64,000 nucleotides of DNA from Microbacterium marinilacus (GCF_019753765.1 NZ_JAIJZW010000009.1:62001-126000), one strand, 5' to 3'; counted from the first letter of the stretch, positions 8,569-17,423 are shown. The notes: a model not told the origin generated them from the letters alone. Translations and numbers: made by a program.

Positions 8569-9582
8569 ATGGTCAACTATCGCTATCTCGGCAACAGCGG
8601 CTTCAAGGTCTCGGAGATCACCTACGGCAACTGGGTGACGCACGCCTCGCAGGTCGAGAACGACGCCGCGATCGCCACGGTGCACGCCGCGCTCGACGCC
8701 GGCATCACCACGTTCGACACCGCCGACACGTACGCCAACACCGCCGCCGAGGAGGTGCTCGCCGAGGCCCTGAAGGGCCAGCGCCGCGAGGGCCTCGAGA
8801 TCTTCACGAAGGTCTACTTCCCGATCGGCCCCATGGGCCCGAACGACCACGGGCTGTCGCGCAAGCACATCCTCGACGGGATCCACGGCTCGCTGCGCCG
8901 CCTGAACCTCGACTACGTCGACCTCTATCAGGCGCACCGCTACGACTACGAGACGCCGCTCGAGGAGACGATGCAGGCGTTCGCCGACATCGTCCGCCAG
9001 GGCAAGGCGCTCTACATCGGCGTCTCGGAGTGGACGGCCGAGCAGCTGCGCGAGGGGCACGCGCTCGCCCGGCAGCTGGGCTTCCAGTTGGTGTCGAACC
9101 AGCCGCAGTACTCGATGCTGCACCGCGTCATCGAGGGCAAGGTGGTGCCCGCGAGCGAGGAGCTCGGGATCTCGCAGATCGTCTGGTCGCCGATGGCGCA
9201 GGGCGTGCTGAGCGGCAAGTACCTGCCGGGGCAGCCCGTGCCCGAGGGCAGCCGTGCGACCGACGAGAAGAGCGGCGCCACGTTCATCCAGCGCTTCATG
9301 AAGGACGACGTGCTGACGGCCGTCCAGAGGCTCAAGCCCCTCGCCGAGCAGGCGGGGCTGACGATGCCGCAGCTCGCGATCGCCTGGGTGCTGCAGAACC
9401 CCAACGTCGCCGCCGCGCTCGTCGGCGCCTCGCGGCCCGAGCAGCTCGCCGACACCGTCAAGGCGTCGGGAGTGACGCTCGAGCCCGACCTGCTGGCAGC
9501 GATCGACGACGCCCTCGCGGGCGTCGTGAACGACGACCCGGCCGGCACGTACGAGGTCTCGCCCCAGACGCGCCTGGTCTGA
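8569..9582 (+). CDS. Aldo/keto reductase, potassium-channel beta-subunit-like branch
   Basis: A 337-residue (beta/alpha)8-barrel NADPH-dependent oxidoreductase. Catalytic residues are in place: Asp50 and Tyr55 (FDTADTY), Lys in IFTKVYFP and His in LYQAHRYD. The cofactor region (SNQPQYSMLHR, then VGASRPEQLADTVKA near the C-terminus) matches the branch that includes voltage-gated potassium channel beta-subunit homologues and YghZ/GpsA-type reductases. Transcription is probably independent and leaderless. A strong hairpin follows the stop. Physiological substrate unknown. Confidence 0.92.
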   Translation: MVNYRYLGNSGFKVSEITYGNWVTHASQVENDAAIATVHAALDAGITTFDTADTYANTAAEEVLAEALKGQRREGLEIFTKVYFPIGPMGPNDHGLSRKHILDGIHGSLRRLNLDYVDLYQAHRYDYETPLEETMQAFADIVRQGKALYIGVSEWTAEQLREGHALARQLGFQLVSNQPQYSMLHRVIEGKVVPASEELGISQIVWSPMAQGVLSGKYLPGQPVPEGSRATDEKSGATFIQRFMKDDVLTAVQRLKPLAEQAGLTMPQLAIAWVLQNPNVAAALVGASRPEQLADTVKASGVTLEPDLLAAIDDALAGVVNDDPAGTYEVSPQTRLV

Positions 9583-9594
9583 CCGACCCTCCTG

Positions 9595-9643
9595 GCACGA
9601 CGCAGGATCGTTGCGCCTCCGCGCATCCGGTCCTGCGTCGTGC
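9595..9643 (+). terminator. Hairpin terminator after the aldo/keto reductase gene
   Basis: GCACGACGCAGGA (9595-9607) pairs perfectly with TCCTGCGTCGTGC (9631-9643), a 13-base stem with a 23-base loop. No T-run follows, as is common in actinobacteria. Confidence 0.6.
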
Positions 9644-9687
9644 GCGGGTCGGGCGTGCCCGCGTACCGAGTTCTCGGAGATCCTTGG

Positions 9688-9693
9688 CATGAT
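9688..9693 (+). promoter_or_regulatory. -10-like box supporting the GTG start at 9700
   Basis: CATGAT lies six bases upstream of GTG 9700, the same spacing seen at the leaderless genes of this window. The hexamer is a variant of TANNNT, so support is moderate. Confidence 0.4.
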
Positions 9694-9699
9694 TCTCTG

Positions 9700-10629
9700 G
9701 TGACCCGTGCTCCGCTCCCCGCGCCGCTGCGCGCGATCTACGGGATCCTCGGAGCGGCGACGCTCGCGCTGTGCGCGTTCAGCCTGGTGTTCTTCACCCG
9801 CTGGACGATGTCGCTCGAGCCGGTCGCCGCGTTCCTCGCCGCCTACCCCGGCGCCGCCCCGATGCCCGAGGGGCGCGGCATCGGCATCCCCGCGTGGCTG
9901 TCGTGGACGCACTTCCTGAACGGCTTCTTCCTGCTGCTCATCGTGCGATCCGGCATCCGGATCCGGGGCGAGAAGACCCCGAGCGGGCTGTGGACGTCGC
10001 GCCGCGTCAAGAAGCGCCGGATGAGCCTGACGATCTGGTTCCACATCGCGGTGGACGCGCTGTGGATGCTCAACGGGCTCGTGTTCGTCGTGCTGCTGTT
10101 CGCCACCGGCCACTGGGTGCGGATCGTGCCGACGAGCTGGGAGGTCTTCCCGAACGCGCTGTCGGCGCTGATCCAGTACGTCTCGCTCGACTGGCCGACC
10201 CACAGCGGCTGGACCGGCTACAACGGCCTCCAGCAGCTGATGTACTTCGCGATCGTCTTCGTCGCGTCCCCGCTCGCGGTGCTCACCGGCGCCCGGCTCA
10301 GCGCGTTCTGGCCGCGCGACGACCGCGGTCCCTGGGCGAAGCGGATCAACGCCGCGTATCCGCTGGACGTCGCCAAGGCGCTGCACTTCCCGACGATGCT
10401 GTTCTTCGTCGGCTTCGTGATCGTGCACGTCGGCCTCGTGCTGGCCACGGGCGCCCTGCGCAACCTCAACGCGATGTACGGCGGGCAGGACGCGGTGAAC
10501 TGGACCGGCTTCTGGATCTTCGTGGTCTCTCTGCTCGCGATGGCCGGCGGCTGGATCGCCGCGCGCGACCGCGTGATCGCGCCGCTGGCGAAGCTGTTCG
10601 GCGACGTGCGCCTGCGCGGCGGTCGCTGA
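9700..10629 (+). CDS. Cytochrome b561-like integral membrane protein
   Basis: A 309-residue membrane protein with about five hydrophobic segments. Histidines sit within or beside these segments (SWTHFLNG, IWFHIAVD, KALHFPTM, IVHVGL), as expected for bis-haem b ligands in cytochrome b561/formate-dehydrogenase gamma-type subunits. It probably carries electrons across the membrane to or from quinone. No catalytic partner is adjacent. I chose GTG 9700 over GTG 9640 because 9640 lies inside the preceding terminator stem and 9700 has a -10-like box six bases upstream. Family placement rests on histidine pattern and hydropathy only. Confidence 0.65.
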   Translation: MTRAPLPAPLRAIYGILGAATLALCAFSLVFFTRWTMSLEPVAAFLAAYPGAAPMPEGRGIGIPAWLSWTHFLNGFFLLLIVRSGIRIRGEKTPSGLWTSRRVKKRRMSLTIWFHIAVDALWMLNGLVFVVLLFATGHWVRIVPTSWEVFPNALSALIQYVSLDWPTHSGWTGYNGLQQLMYFAIVFVASPLAVLTGARLSAFWPRDDRGPWAKRINAAYPLDVAKALHFPTMLFFVGFVIVHVGLVLATGALRNLNAMYGGQDAVNWTGFWIFVVSLLAMAGGWIAARDRVIAPLAKLFGDVRLRGGR

Positions 10630-10638
10630 CCCGCGCCA

Positions 10639-10724
10639 CGAGACCGCACCCGCCGGGCGAGACCGGATCCGCCGGGCGAGACCGGCGCCGACGGTGTCGG
10701 TCTCGCCCACGTTCTGCGGTCTCG
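10639..10724. repeat. Nested inverted repeat with CGAGACCG/CGGTCTCG units (copy A)
   Basis: Outer arms CGAGACCGC (10639-10647) and GCGGTCTCG (10716-10724) enclose two tandem copies of GGGCGAGACCGG (10655-10666, 10674-10685) and the matching arm CGGTCTCGCCC (10698-10708) around a CCGACGG loop. The same architecture recurs at 19112-19178. It may act as terminator for the upstream membrane-protein gene, or be a REP-like element. Confidence 0.75.
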
Positions 10725-10745
10725 CTCCCGAGGTGACGGGGCAGG

Positions 10746-10756
10746 TTGTCGGACAA
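10746..10756. promoter_or_regulatory. GntR/FCD operator, distal site
   Basis: TTGTCGGACAA is a perfect odd-centred palindrome, 35 bases upstream of the -35 box of the catabolic operon. The identical site, read on the other strand, lies in front of the gntR gene at 19031-19041. Confidence 0.65.
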
Positions 10757-10790
10757 TAGCTTGGGATGGGGCATGCGGCGCGCGGCATTC

Positions 10791-10820
10791 TTGACAGATT
10801 GTCGTACAGTCTGCCAATCT
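10791..10820 (+). promoter_or_regulatory. Promoter of the catabolic operon with an operator in its spacer
   Basis: A consensus -35 (TTGACA, 10791-10796) and a -10-like CAATCT (10815-10820) are separated by 18 bases. The spacer contains TTGTCGTACAG (10799-10809), a degenerate copy of the TTGTCGGACAA operator. A repressor bound here would block polymerase. Confidence 0.6.
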
Positions 10821-10865
10821 TTCCCGGGGGTTCGACTCGTCCCAGTCGCGTACAAGGAGGTACAC

Positions 10866-12221
10866 GTGTCCACAGCAGCACCCGCGCCGAGCAAGATGCG
10901 CGTCGCCGTGGCGGTCGCCATCGGCAACTTCATGGAGTGGTTCGACTTCGCCGTGTACGGCTTCTTCGCCGTCATCATCGGACAGCTCTTCTTCCCCGAG
11001 GACACCGACCCCTTCGTCGCGATCCTGTCGTCGCTGGCCGTGTTCGCGGTCGGGTTCTTCATGCGCCCGCTCGGCGGCTTCATCCTCGGCCCCATCGGCG
11101 ACCGCTACGGCCGGCGCACCGCGCTCGCCATCTCGGTGCTGGCGATGGGCATCGCCACGACGATCATCGGACTGCTGCCGGTCTACAGCGTCGCCGGCAT
11201 CCTGGCCCCGATGCTGCTCGTGCTCTGCCGCTGCGTGCAGGGCCTCTCGGCGGGCGGCGAGTGGACCGGCTCGGCCGCGTACCTCATCGAGTCGACCCCG
11301 ACCCCGCACCGCGGCAAGTTCGGCAGCGTCATCTCCGCGACCGCGGCGCTCGCCACCATCGTCGGCAGCCTCTTCGCGCTGACCCTCAACAACGTCCTGT
11401 CCGAGGAGGACCTGCTCGCCTGGGGCTGGCGCGTGCCGTTCCTGCTGGCGGCGCCGCTCGCGCTCATCGGCCTGTACATCCGGATGCGCCTCGGCGAGAC
11501 GCCCGTCTACCAGCAGGTCGAGGCGCAGGGCGAGGTGCAGAAGTCGCCGATCCTGCGCAGCCTCCGCCAGAACATGCGGCCGATCCTGCTCACGCTCGCG
11601 ATCGCCGCGGTGCAGGGCACGGGCTTCTACTACCTGGCGACGTACGTCGTGAACTACCTCACCACGACGGTCGGCCTCGAGCGCGGCTCCGCGCTGTCGC
11701 TCAGCGCGATCGGCCTGACGGTGTACATGATCCTGTGCCCCATCGCGGGCGCCCTGAGCGACCGGTTCGGTCGCCGCCGGCTCAACATCATCGGCACGAT
11801 CGGCTACATCGTGCTGCCGATCCCGGTGTTCTGGATGATGTCCAGCGGCCAGGCGATGCCCGTCGTCATCGGCATCATCCTGCTGACGATGACCCAGTCG
11901 CTCGTGAGCGTCACGACCGTGGTCATGCTGGTCGAGCTGTTCCCCGCGTCGAACCGCTCGAGCGCGAGCGCGATCGGCTTCAACATCGCGCTCGCCTTCA
12001 TCGCCGGCCCCGCCGCCTACATCGGCATGTGGCTCGCGGGCACGACGGGAGACCCGGTCTCGCCGTCCTGGTACATGGTGCTGCTGGCGGTGCTCGCGCT
12101 GCCGTTCCTCTGGCGCTGGCTGCCCGAGACCGCCGGCCGCGACATCACGAGCGAGCACGAGGCCGTCCGCGGGCACGAGCCCGTGACGGCGCCCGCGACG
12201 CGTGATGGGGTGGGTGCGTGA
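10866..12221 (+). CDS. MFS transporter, metabolite:H+ symporter (MHS) family
   Basis: A 451-residue, 12-segment symporter. The N-terminal AIGNFMEWFDFAVYGFFAVIIGQLFFPE is diagnostic of the MHS branch (ProP, KgtP, ShiA, CitA relatives). The loop 2-3 motif GPIGDRYGRRTAL and its second-half counterpart GALSDRFGRRRLN are present. MHS members import carboxylic acids, aromatic acids or osmolytes with protons. I chose GTG 10866 because AAGGAGG lies five bases upstream. It leads the GntR-flanked operon, so it most likely imports that pathway's substrate. Its end overlaps the next gene by 4 bases. Confidence 0.9.
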   Translation: MSTAAPAPSKMRVAVAVAIGNFMEWFDFAVYGFFAVIIGQLFFPEDTDPFVAILSSLAVFAVGFFMRPLGGFILGPIGDRYGRRTALAISVLAMGIATTIIGLLPVYSVAGILAPMLLVLCRCVQGLSAGGEWTGSAAYLIESTPTPHRGKFGSVISATAALATIVGSLFALTLNNVLSEEDLLAWGWRVPFLLAAPLALIGLYIRMRLGETPVYQQVEAQGEVQKSPILRSLRQNMRPILLTLAIAAVQGTGFYYLATYVVNYLTTTVGLERGSALSLSAIGLTVYMILCPIAGALSDRFGRRRLNIIGTIGYIVLPIPVFWMMSSGQAMPVVIGIILLTMTQSLVSVTTVVMLVELFPASNRSSASAIGFNIALAFIAGPAAYIGMWLAGTTGDPVSPSWYMVLLAVLALPFLWRWLPETAGRDITSEHEAVRGHEPVTAPATRDGVGA

Positions 12222-13009
12222 CCAACCGCATCACCATCGTCCAGTACGGCACCCGTCAGGGCACGAAGTCGGACGTCTACCTGAACTGGCCGATCTACGG
12301 CAGGCCGGACGAGCCCATCGGGATGGACTACTTCTTCTGGCTCGTCGACACGGGCGAGCAGACGATCGTCGTAGACACCGGGTTCTCGGCGGCCGGCGGG
12401 GCGAATCGCGCCCGCACGTTCCTCGTGCAGCCGCGGGAGGCGTTCGCGGCGCTCGGCGTCGACCCCGCCTCGTCGCCGGAGGTGCTCGTGACCCACGCGC
12501 ACTACGACCACATCGGCAACCTCGACCTGTTCCCGTCCTCGCGGGTGACCATGGCGCGGGCCGAGTGGGAGTTCTGGGCGAGCGGCATGGCCACGCGCCG
12601 GCAGTTCCACCACTCGGTCGAGGACGCCGAGCTCGCCGAGCTGCGCCGCATCGAGGGGCAGGGGCGGCTGCGCGTGTTCGACGACGAGGCCGAGATCGCG
12701 CCCGGCGTGCGGATGGTGCGGGTCGGCGGCCACACGCCGGGCCAGTCGGTCGTGCTGGTCGACACCGCGGACGGGCGTGTGGCGCTCGCGAGCGACGCCG
12801 TGCACTACTACGAGGAGTACGAGGACGACGTGCCGTTCGCCTTCGTGGCGGACCTGCCGGCGATGTACGCGGGGTTCGACCTGCTGCACCGCTGGGAGGA
12901 GGACGGCACGGTCAGGCACGTGGTGTCGGGGCACGACCCGTCCACGCTCGACCGCTTCGGACGCATCGCCGACGGGCCCCTGCCGGGGCTGACAGCGCGC
13001 ATCGGCTGA
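12218..13009 (+). CDS. MBL-fold metallohydrolase, N-acyl-homoserine-lactonase-like (first copy)
   Basis: A 263-residue metallo-beta-lactamase-fold hydrolase. Metal ligands are present in order: HAHYDH (HxHxDH), His in GGHTPGQS, Asp in ALASDAVHYYEEYE and His in VSGHDP. The overall pattern, with the Tyr after the bridging Asp, resembles lactonases of the AiiA/AttM group. In this operon it more likely hydrolyses a lactone intermediate than a quorum-sensing signal, which is inference. GTG start overlaps the transporter stop (GTGA). A paralogue sits at 16617-17423. Confidence 0.82.
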   Translation: MTNRITIVQYGTRQGTKSDVYLNWPIYGRPDEPIGMDYFFWLVDTGEQTIVVDTGFSAAGGANRARTFLVQPREAFAALGVDPASSPEVLVTHAHYDHIGNLDLFPSSRVTMARAEWEFWASGMATRRQFHHSVEDAELAELRRIEGQGRLRVFDDEAEIAPGVRMVRVGGHTPGQSVVLVDTADGRVALASDAVHYYEEYEDDVPFAFVADLPAMYAGFDLLHRWEEDGTVRHVVSGHDPSTLDRFGRIADGPLPGLTARIG

Positions 13010-13048
13010 GCACGTCGCCGAGGCGATCGCAGACACGAGAGGAGCACG

Positions 13049-13906
13049 ATGAGATTCGACGGGCAGACGGTGGTCGTCACCGGCGCCGCGAGCGGCCTGG
13101 GCCGCGCGTCGGCGGAGCGGCTGGCGGGGGAGGGCGCGAACGTGGTCGCGGTCGACCGCGACAGCGCCGTCCACGAGGTCGCCGAGGCGCTTCCCGGCGA
13201 CGCCCTGGCCGTGGTCGCGGACATCTCGGCCGAGGCCGACGTCGACGCGTACATGGCGGCGGGCATCGAGAGGTTCGGCCGGATCGACCTGTTCCACCTC
13301 AACGCGGGGATCTTCGGCGCCTTCGCCGCGCTGCCCGACCTGGAGGTCGACGACTTCGAGCGCGTCATGCGGGTGAACGTCACGGGCCAGTTCCTCGGCA
13401 TCCGAGCGGCCTTCCGCCACTACCGCGACCGCCGCTCCGGCGGGGCGATCGCGGTCACCGCCTCGATCGCCAGCCTCACGGCGGCCGCGGACCTGCTGCC
13501 GTACCACACGTCCAAGCACGCCGTCGTGGGCCTCGTCCGCGGCGCCGCCGTCTACGGCGGACCCATCGGGGTGCGGGTCAACGGCGTCGCCCCCGGCATC
13601 GTGCCGACGCAGCTGTTCGCCGATGCGGCGACGACGCAGGGCGGCAAGAACGACATGGTCGTGCGGGCGGGCACCACGCCGCTGCGGCGGGCGGGAGCCG
13701 CGAGCGAGATCGCCGGTGCGGTCGCCTTCCTGCTCAGCGGCGACAGCTCGTACACGACGGGACAGATCCTGGCGGCGGACGGCGGCGCGTCGATCGTGAA
13801 CACGGTCCGACCCGCGGGCGGCGCCGGCGCGTGGGACGCCGAGGCGCTGGACGCCGCGACGTACACGGCGGAGGAATGGGAAGCGGCGAAGGAGGCGCGA
13901 CGATGA
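13049..13906 (+). CDS. SDR family oxidoreductase
   Basis: A 285-residue classical short-chain dehydrogenase. It has the cofactor motif TGAASGLGRA near the N-terminus, LNAGIFG, the catalytic Ser in VTASIAS and YHTSK as the YxxxK pair. The C-terminus is extended by about 40 residues after the usual ADGGASI end. A GAGGAG Shine-Dalgarno precedes the ATG. It probably oxidises a hydroxyl group of the pathway substrate. Its TGA overlaps the following ATG (ATGA). Confidence 0.9.
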   Translation: MRFDGQTVVVTGAASGLGRASAERLAGEGANVVAVDRDSAVHEVAEALPGDALAVVADISAEADVDAYMAAGIERFGRIDLFHLNAGIFGAFAALPDLEVDDFERVMRVNVTGQFLGIRAAFRHYRDRRSGGAIAVTASIASLTAAADLLPYHTSKHAVVGLVRGAAVYGGPIGVRVNGVAPGIVPTQLFADAATTQGGKNDMVVRAGTTPLRRAGAASEIAGAVAFLLSGDSSYTTGQILAADGGASIVNTVRPAGGAGAWDAEALDAATYTAEEWEAAKEARR

Positions 13907-14823
13907 GCGGACAGCGCATCGGTTTCATCGGGCTCGGCAACATGGGAGGGCGCATGGCCCGCCGGATCACCGGCGCGGGGGTGGCGGTGCTCGGCTTCGA
14001 CCCGCGCACCGCGTCGATCGGGGAGGCGGGGGCCGACGCCGCCGGCTCCGCCGCGGAGGCGATCGCGGGCAGCGACGTCGTCCTGCTCTCGCTGCCCGAC
14101 AGCAGGGTCGTCGAGGCGGTGTTCTACGGCGAGGGCCGGGCGATCGACGCGGTCCGCGACGGGCAGGTGATCGTCGACCTGTCCACGGCGAGCCCCGACT
14201 CGACCCGGCGCATCGCGGCCGACCTGGCCGAGCGCGGCGCGAGCTACCTCGACGCGGGCATCTCCGGCGGCGCGGCGGCGGCCGAGAAAGGCACGCTGAC
14301 GCTCATGGTCGGCGGCCCGGCGGACGCGCTCGACGGCGTGCGGGACGTGCTGGGGCACTTCGCCACGAAGATCGCCCACTGCGGCGGCTCCGGCGCCGGG
14401 CACACGGTCAAGCTGCTCAACAACTTCCTCAACGCCATCGCCCTCTCGGCGACGGCCGAGGTGATGGTCGCGGCGAAGAAGGCCGACCTCGACCTCGAGA
14501 CCGTGCTCGAGGTGCTCAACGCATCGTCGGGCGTGAACTTCGCGACGATCAACCGGTTCCCCCACATCATCAAGGGCGACTACCTCGAGGGCGGCCTCAC
14601 CAACACGCTCATGCTGAAGGACGTCTCGCTCTACCTCGAGCTGCTGGCCGGCCTCGGGGTGACGAGCCTGAACTCCGCGGGCCCCGTCGCGTCGTTCGGC
14701 CTGGCCCGCCAGCTCGGCTACGCCGACAGGATCAGCAACACCGTCGTCGACGCGATCGGCGACGTCTCGGGGGGCGTCCGCCTGCACGAGCCGCGACCGG
14801 ACGCGACGGAGGACGCCCGATGA
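13903..14823 (+). CDS. NAD(P)-dependent beta-hydroxyacid dehydrogenase (GarR/HIBADH family), first copy
   Basis: A 306-residue 3-hydroxyisobutyrate-dehydrogenase-family enzyme. The Rossmann motif GFIGLGNMGGRMA is at the N-terminus, the substrate loop DAGISGGAAAAEKGTL is in the middle, and the catalytic Lys is in GAGHTVKLLNNF. Family members reduce or oxidise beta-hydroxyacids such as tartronate semialdehyde. GGAGG lies nine bases before the ATG. A second member of the same family occurs three genes downstream. Confidence 0.9.
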   Translation: MSGQRIGFIGLGNMGGRMARRITGAGVAVLGFDPRTASIGEAGADAAGSAAEAIAGSDVVLLSLPDSRVVEAVFYGEGRAIDAVRDGQVIVDLSTASPDSTRRIAADLAERGASYLDAGISGGAAAAEKGTLTLMVGGPADALDGVRDVLGHFATKIAHCGGSGAGHTVKLLNNFLNAIALSATAEVMVAAKKADLDLETVLEVLNASSGVNFATINRFPHIIKGDYLEGGLTNTLMLKDVSLYLELLAGLGVTSLNSAGPVASFGLARQLGYADRISNTVVDAIGDVSGGVRLHEPRPDATEDAR

Positions 14824-15242
14824 GGATCCAGCGCCCCGACCGGTTCGACGGCACCGCCGGGAAGCCGGGATCGCAGTTCACGGGCAGCGTCTTCCCGTAC
14901 GTCACCATGGCGCAGACCGACGGCGTGACGATCAACACGGTGAACTTCACCCCGGGCGCCCGCACCTACTGGCACCACCACGAGCAGGGGCAGATCCTGC
15001 AGGTGCTCGCCGGTCGCGGCTACGTCTTCGCCGAGGGCGAGCTGCACGTCATCCGCGCCGGCGACACGGTCTGGTGCCCGCCCGGCGAGCGGCACTGGCA
15101 CGGCGCGGCGCCCGACTCGTTCATGACGCACACGGCGATCTCGCTCGGCCAGACGGTGTGGGCCGATCCCGTGACCGACCAGGAGTACAGCGCGACGCCG
15201 ATCGACGGCGCGCAGGAGGAGGAGACGGACGATGTTCGCTGA
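14820..15242 (+). CDS. Cupin-domain protein
   Basis: A 140-residue single-domain cupin. The metal-binding cupin motif 1 is visible as YWHHHEQGQILQVLAGRG (two His, Glu/Gln and a following Gly), and motif 2 as PPGERHWHGA. Small cupins beside carboxymuconolactone-decarboxylase-type proteins often form one functional unit, sometimes as fused proteins, and act as isomerases or lactone-processing enzymes. Which one applies here cannot be decided. Overlaps both neighbours (ATGA upstream, 11 bases downstream). Confidence 0.85.
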   Translation: MRIQRPDRFDGTAGKPGSQFTGSVFPYVTMAQTDGVTINTVNFTPGARTYWHHHEQGQILQVLAGRGYVFAEGELHVIRAGDTVWCPPGERHWHGAAPDSFMTHTAISLGQTVWADPVTDQEYSATPIDGAQEEETDDVR

Positions 15243-15681
15243 CGGGACCCACATGGACACCTACGAGCTCGGCCTCGGCATCCGCAAGGAGGTGCTGGGC
15301 GAGGCGCACGTCGAGCGCTCCATGGCGAACGTCAGCGGGTTCTCCCGGGCCGCGCAGGACTACACGACCGAGTTCTGCTGGGGCGGCATCTGGGGGCGGC
15401 CCGGCCTCGACCGCACCGAGCGCAGCCTGCTGAACCTCGGCATCCTCACGGCGCTCAACCGGATGCACGAGTTCGGGGTGCACGTGCGCGGAGCGATCCG
15501 CAACGGCGTCACGGTGCAGCAGATCCACGAGGCGCTGCTGCAGGCGGCGATGTACGTGGGCATCCCGGCCGCCCTCGAGTCGTTCCGCGTGGCCGAGAAG
15601 GTCATCCGCGAGGAGCTCGGCGACGCGGCCGTCGACGAGTTCGAGCCGGCGGGCGCGTCGGACAGGACGGCCGCCGAATGA
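15232..15681 (+). CDS. Carboxymuconolactone decarboxylase family protein, PcaC-like
   Basis: A 149-residue all-helical protein close to 4-carboxymuconolactone decarboxylase (PcaC). Visible family traits are the YTTEFCWGGIWGRPGLDRTERSLLNL stretch, then ALNRMHEFGVHVRGAIRNGVT with the conserved His pair, and the C-terminal AAMYVGIPAALESFRVA. It lacks the CxxC of AhpD-type peroxidases, so a decarboxylase or lactone-handling role is favoured over a redox role. The gene starts 11 bases inside the cupin gene and ends in an ATGA overlap with the next. Confidence 0.85.
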   Translation: MFADGTHMDTYELGLGIRKEVLGEAHVERSMANVSGFSRAAQDYTTEFCWGGIWGRPGLDRTERSLLNLGILTALNRMHEFGVHVRGAIRNGVTVQQIHEALLQAAMYVGIPAALESFRVAEKVIREELGDAAVDEFEPAGASDRTAAE

Positions 15682-16568
15682 GCCGCATCGCGTTCGTCGG
15701 CCTCGGCAACATGGGCTCGCCCATGTCGCGTCGCCTGATCGAGGCCGGGCACGAGGTCGTCGGATCCGATCCGGCGGAGGCCGCTCGGGACCGCCTGATC
15801 GAGGCCGGGGGAGAGGTCGCGGGATCCGCGCCGGAGGCGGCGCGCGGCGCGTCCGCCGTCGTGCTGATGCTGCCCAACTCGGCGGTCGTGGCCGCCGTCG
15901 CGGACGAGCTGCTCGCGGCCGATGCGCTCGCCGCCGGCTCGATCGTGATCGACATGTCCTCGTCCGAGCCGCTGGCCACCCGCGCCCTGCGCGACCGGCT
16001 CGCCGAGCGCGACGTGCGGCTCGCCGACGCCCCCGTCTCGGGCGGGGTGAAGGGCGCGGTCGCCGGGTCGCTGACGATCATGCTCGGCTCCGACGCCGCC
16101 GACCGAGACGAGCTGCACGCGCTGCTCGCCCCGCTCGGCCGCGTGGTGGACTGCGGCGAGGTCGGCGCTGGTCACGCGCTCAAGGCGCTGAACAACCTCA
16201 TGTCGGCCACGCACCTGTGGGCCACCAGCGAGGCGATGGAGGTCGGGCGCCGCTTCGGGCTCGACCCGCAGGTCGTCCTCGACGTGGTCAACGGCTCGAG
16301 CGGACGCAGCGGGTCGACCGACAACAAGTGGCCGAACTTCATCCTGCCCGGCACGTACGACAGCGGCTTCGGGCTGCGCCTGATGCTGAAGGACATGCGG
16401 ATCGCCGCCGCTCTCGCCGACGACCTCGGCGCGCCGCTCGCGCTCGGCGCCGAGGCGATCGCCCGCTGGGCCGAGGCGGCCGAGTCGCTTCCGGCCGACG
16501 CCGATCACACGCGCGTGGCCGAATGGATCGCCGCGAACGCCGACGCCGGGCGGCCGGCGGAGGGCTGA
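15678..16568 (+). CDS. NAD(P)-dependent beta-hydroxyacid dehydrogenase (HIBADH family), second copy
   Basis: A 296-residue homologue of the enzyme at 13903-14823. It keeps the VGLGNMGSPMSRRL cofactor loop, DAPVSGGVKGAVAGSLTIML substrate loop and the catalytic Lys in GAGHALKALNNLMSA. The two copies are clearly diverged, suggesting two different oxidation or reduction steps rather than a recent duplication. It starts four bases inside the PcaC-like gene. Confidence 0.88.
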   Translation: MSRIAFVGLGNMGSPMSRRLIEAGHEVVGSDPAEAARDRLIEAGGEVAGSAPEAARGASAVVLMLPNSAVVAAVADELLAADALAAGSIVIDMSSSEPLATRALRDRLAERDVRLADAPVSGGVKGAVAGSLTIMLGSDAADRDELHALLAPLGRVVDCGEVGAGHALKALNNLMSATHLWATSEAMEVGRRFGLDPQVVLDVVNGSSGRSGSTDNKWPNFILPGTYDSGFGLRLMLKDMRIAAALADDLGAPLALGAEAIARWAEAAESLPADADHTRVAEWIAANADAGRPAEG

Positions 16569-16616
16569 CGCGGCCGCGCCGCGCGGGCCCGCGGACACCG
16601 AAGGAGAGGAGATGTC

Positions 16617-17423
16617 GTGACCGGGCAGCAGAACGCCTCGATCTCGATCTGGCAGGTGAAGTACGGCGAGCGCGTCGTGCGGAAGAAGGACGTGTTCCAC
16701 GACTACGGGTCGTACGGGCTTCCCGACGGGCCGCTCGACATGGACTACAACTACTGGCTGCTGCGGGCCGCCGACGGGTCCGTCGTGCTGGTCGACACCG
16801 GCTACGACATCTCCGAGCACGACTGGCTGGGCGAGATCAGCGTCGTGCCGACGCCGCAGTCGCTCGCGACGATGGGCGTCGACCCGATCGACGTCGACAT
16901 GGTCGTCACGTCGCACTTCCACTACGACCACATCGGCTACCTCGGCCTGTTCGAGAACGCCCGCGTGGTCGCGGCGCGCGCCGAGCGCGACCACTGGTTC
17001 GGCAAGTGGGAGCGCGGCGAGCTGGAGGGGGAGTTCACCACCGCGGCCCACCTCGAGCCCGTGCGGCGCGCCGAGCGGGAGGGCCGGCTGCTGCTCGTGG
17101 ACGGCGAGGCCGAGGTGCGCCCGGGCGTCACCGTCCATCCCGTGGGCGGGCACTGCCCCGGCGAGCTGGTGGTCCGCGTGGACACGGGGGAGCGGCCGGT
17201 GATCCTCGCCTCCGACGCCGCGCACTTCTACGAGCAGCTCGAGCACCAGTGGCCGTTCTTCGCCTTCACCGACCTGCAGGAGATGCGCGACGGGCTGGCC
17301 TTCCTCCGGCGGCTCGCGGCCGACACCGGCTCGACCGTCGTGCCCGGACACGACGCGCGCACCCGGGCGCGCTTCCCGGCGGCGCCGGGCGATGCGGGCG
17401 CCTTCGCGACCGTGATCGCCTGA
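16617..17423 (+). CDS. MBL-fold metallohydrolase, lactonase-like (second copy)
   Basis: A 268-residue paralogue of the hydrolase at 12218-13009. The metal set is intact: SHFHYDH, GGHCPGEL, ASDAAHFYEQ and VPGHDAR. It probably opens a lactone. Start is GTG 16617, after AAGGAGAGG at 16601-16609. A start-stop pair ATG-TCG-TGA at 16612-16620 overlaps this GTG, so ribosomes could initiate just upstream and reinitiate. That detail is an observation only. Confidence 0.82.
   Translation: MTGQQNASISIWQVKYGERVVRKKDVFHDYGSYGLPDGPLDMDYNYWLLRAADGSVVLVDTGYDISEHDWLGEISVVPTPQSLATMGVDPIDVDMVVTSHFHYDHIGYLGLFENARVVAARAERDHWFGKWERGELEGEFTTAAHLEPVRRAEREGRLLLVDGEAEVRPGVTVHPVGGHCPGELVVRVDTGERPVILASDAAHFYEQLEHQWPFFAFTDLQEMRDGLAFLRRLAADTGSTVVPGHDARTRARFPAAPGDAGAFATVIA

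Noticed and set aside
9640..9699. GTG 9640 as start of the cytochrome b-like gene
   Set aside because: It lies inside the right arm of the preceding terminator hairpin; GTG 9700 has a -10-like box at the usual spacing.
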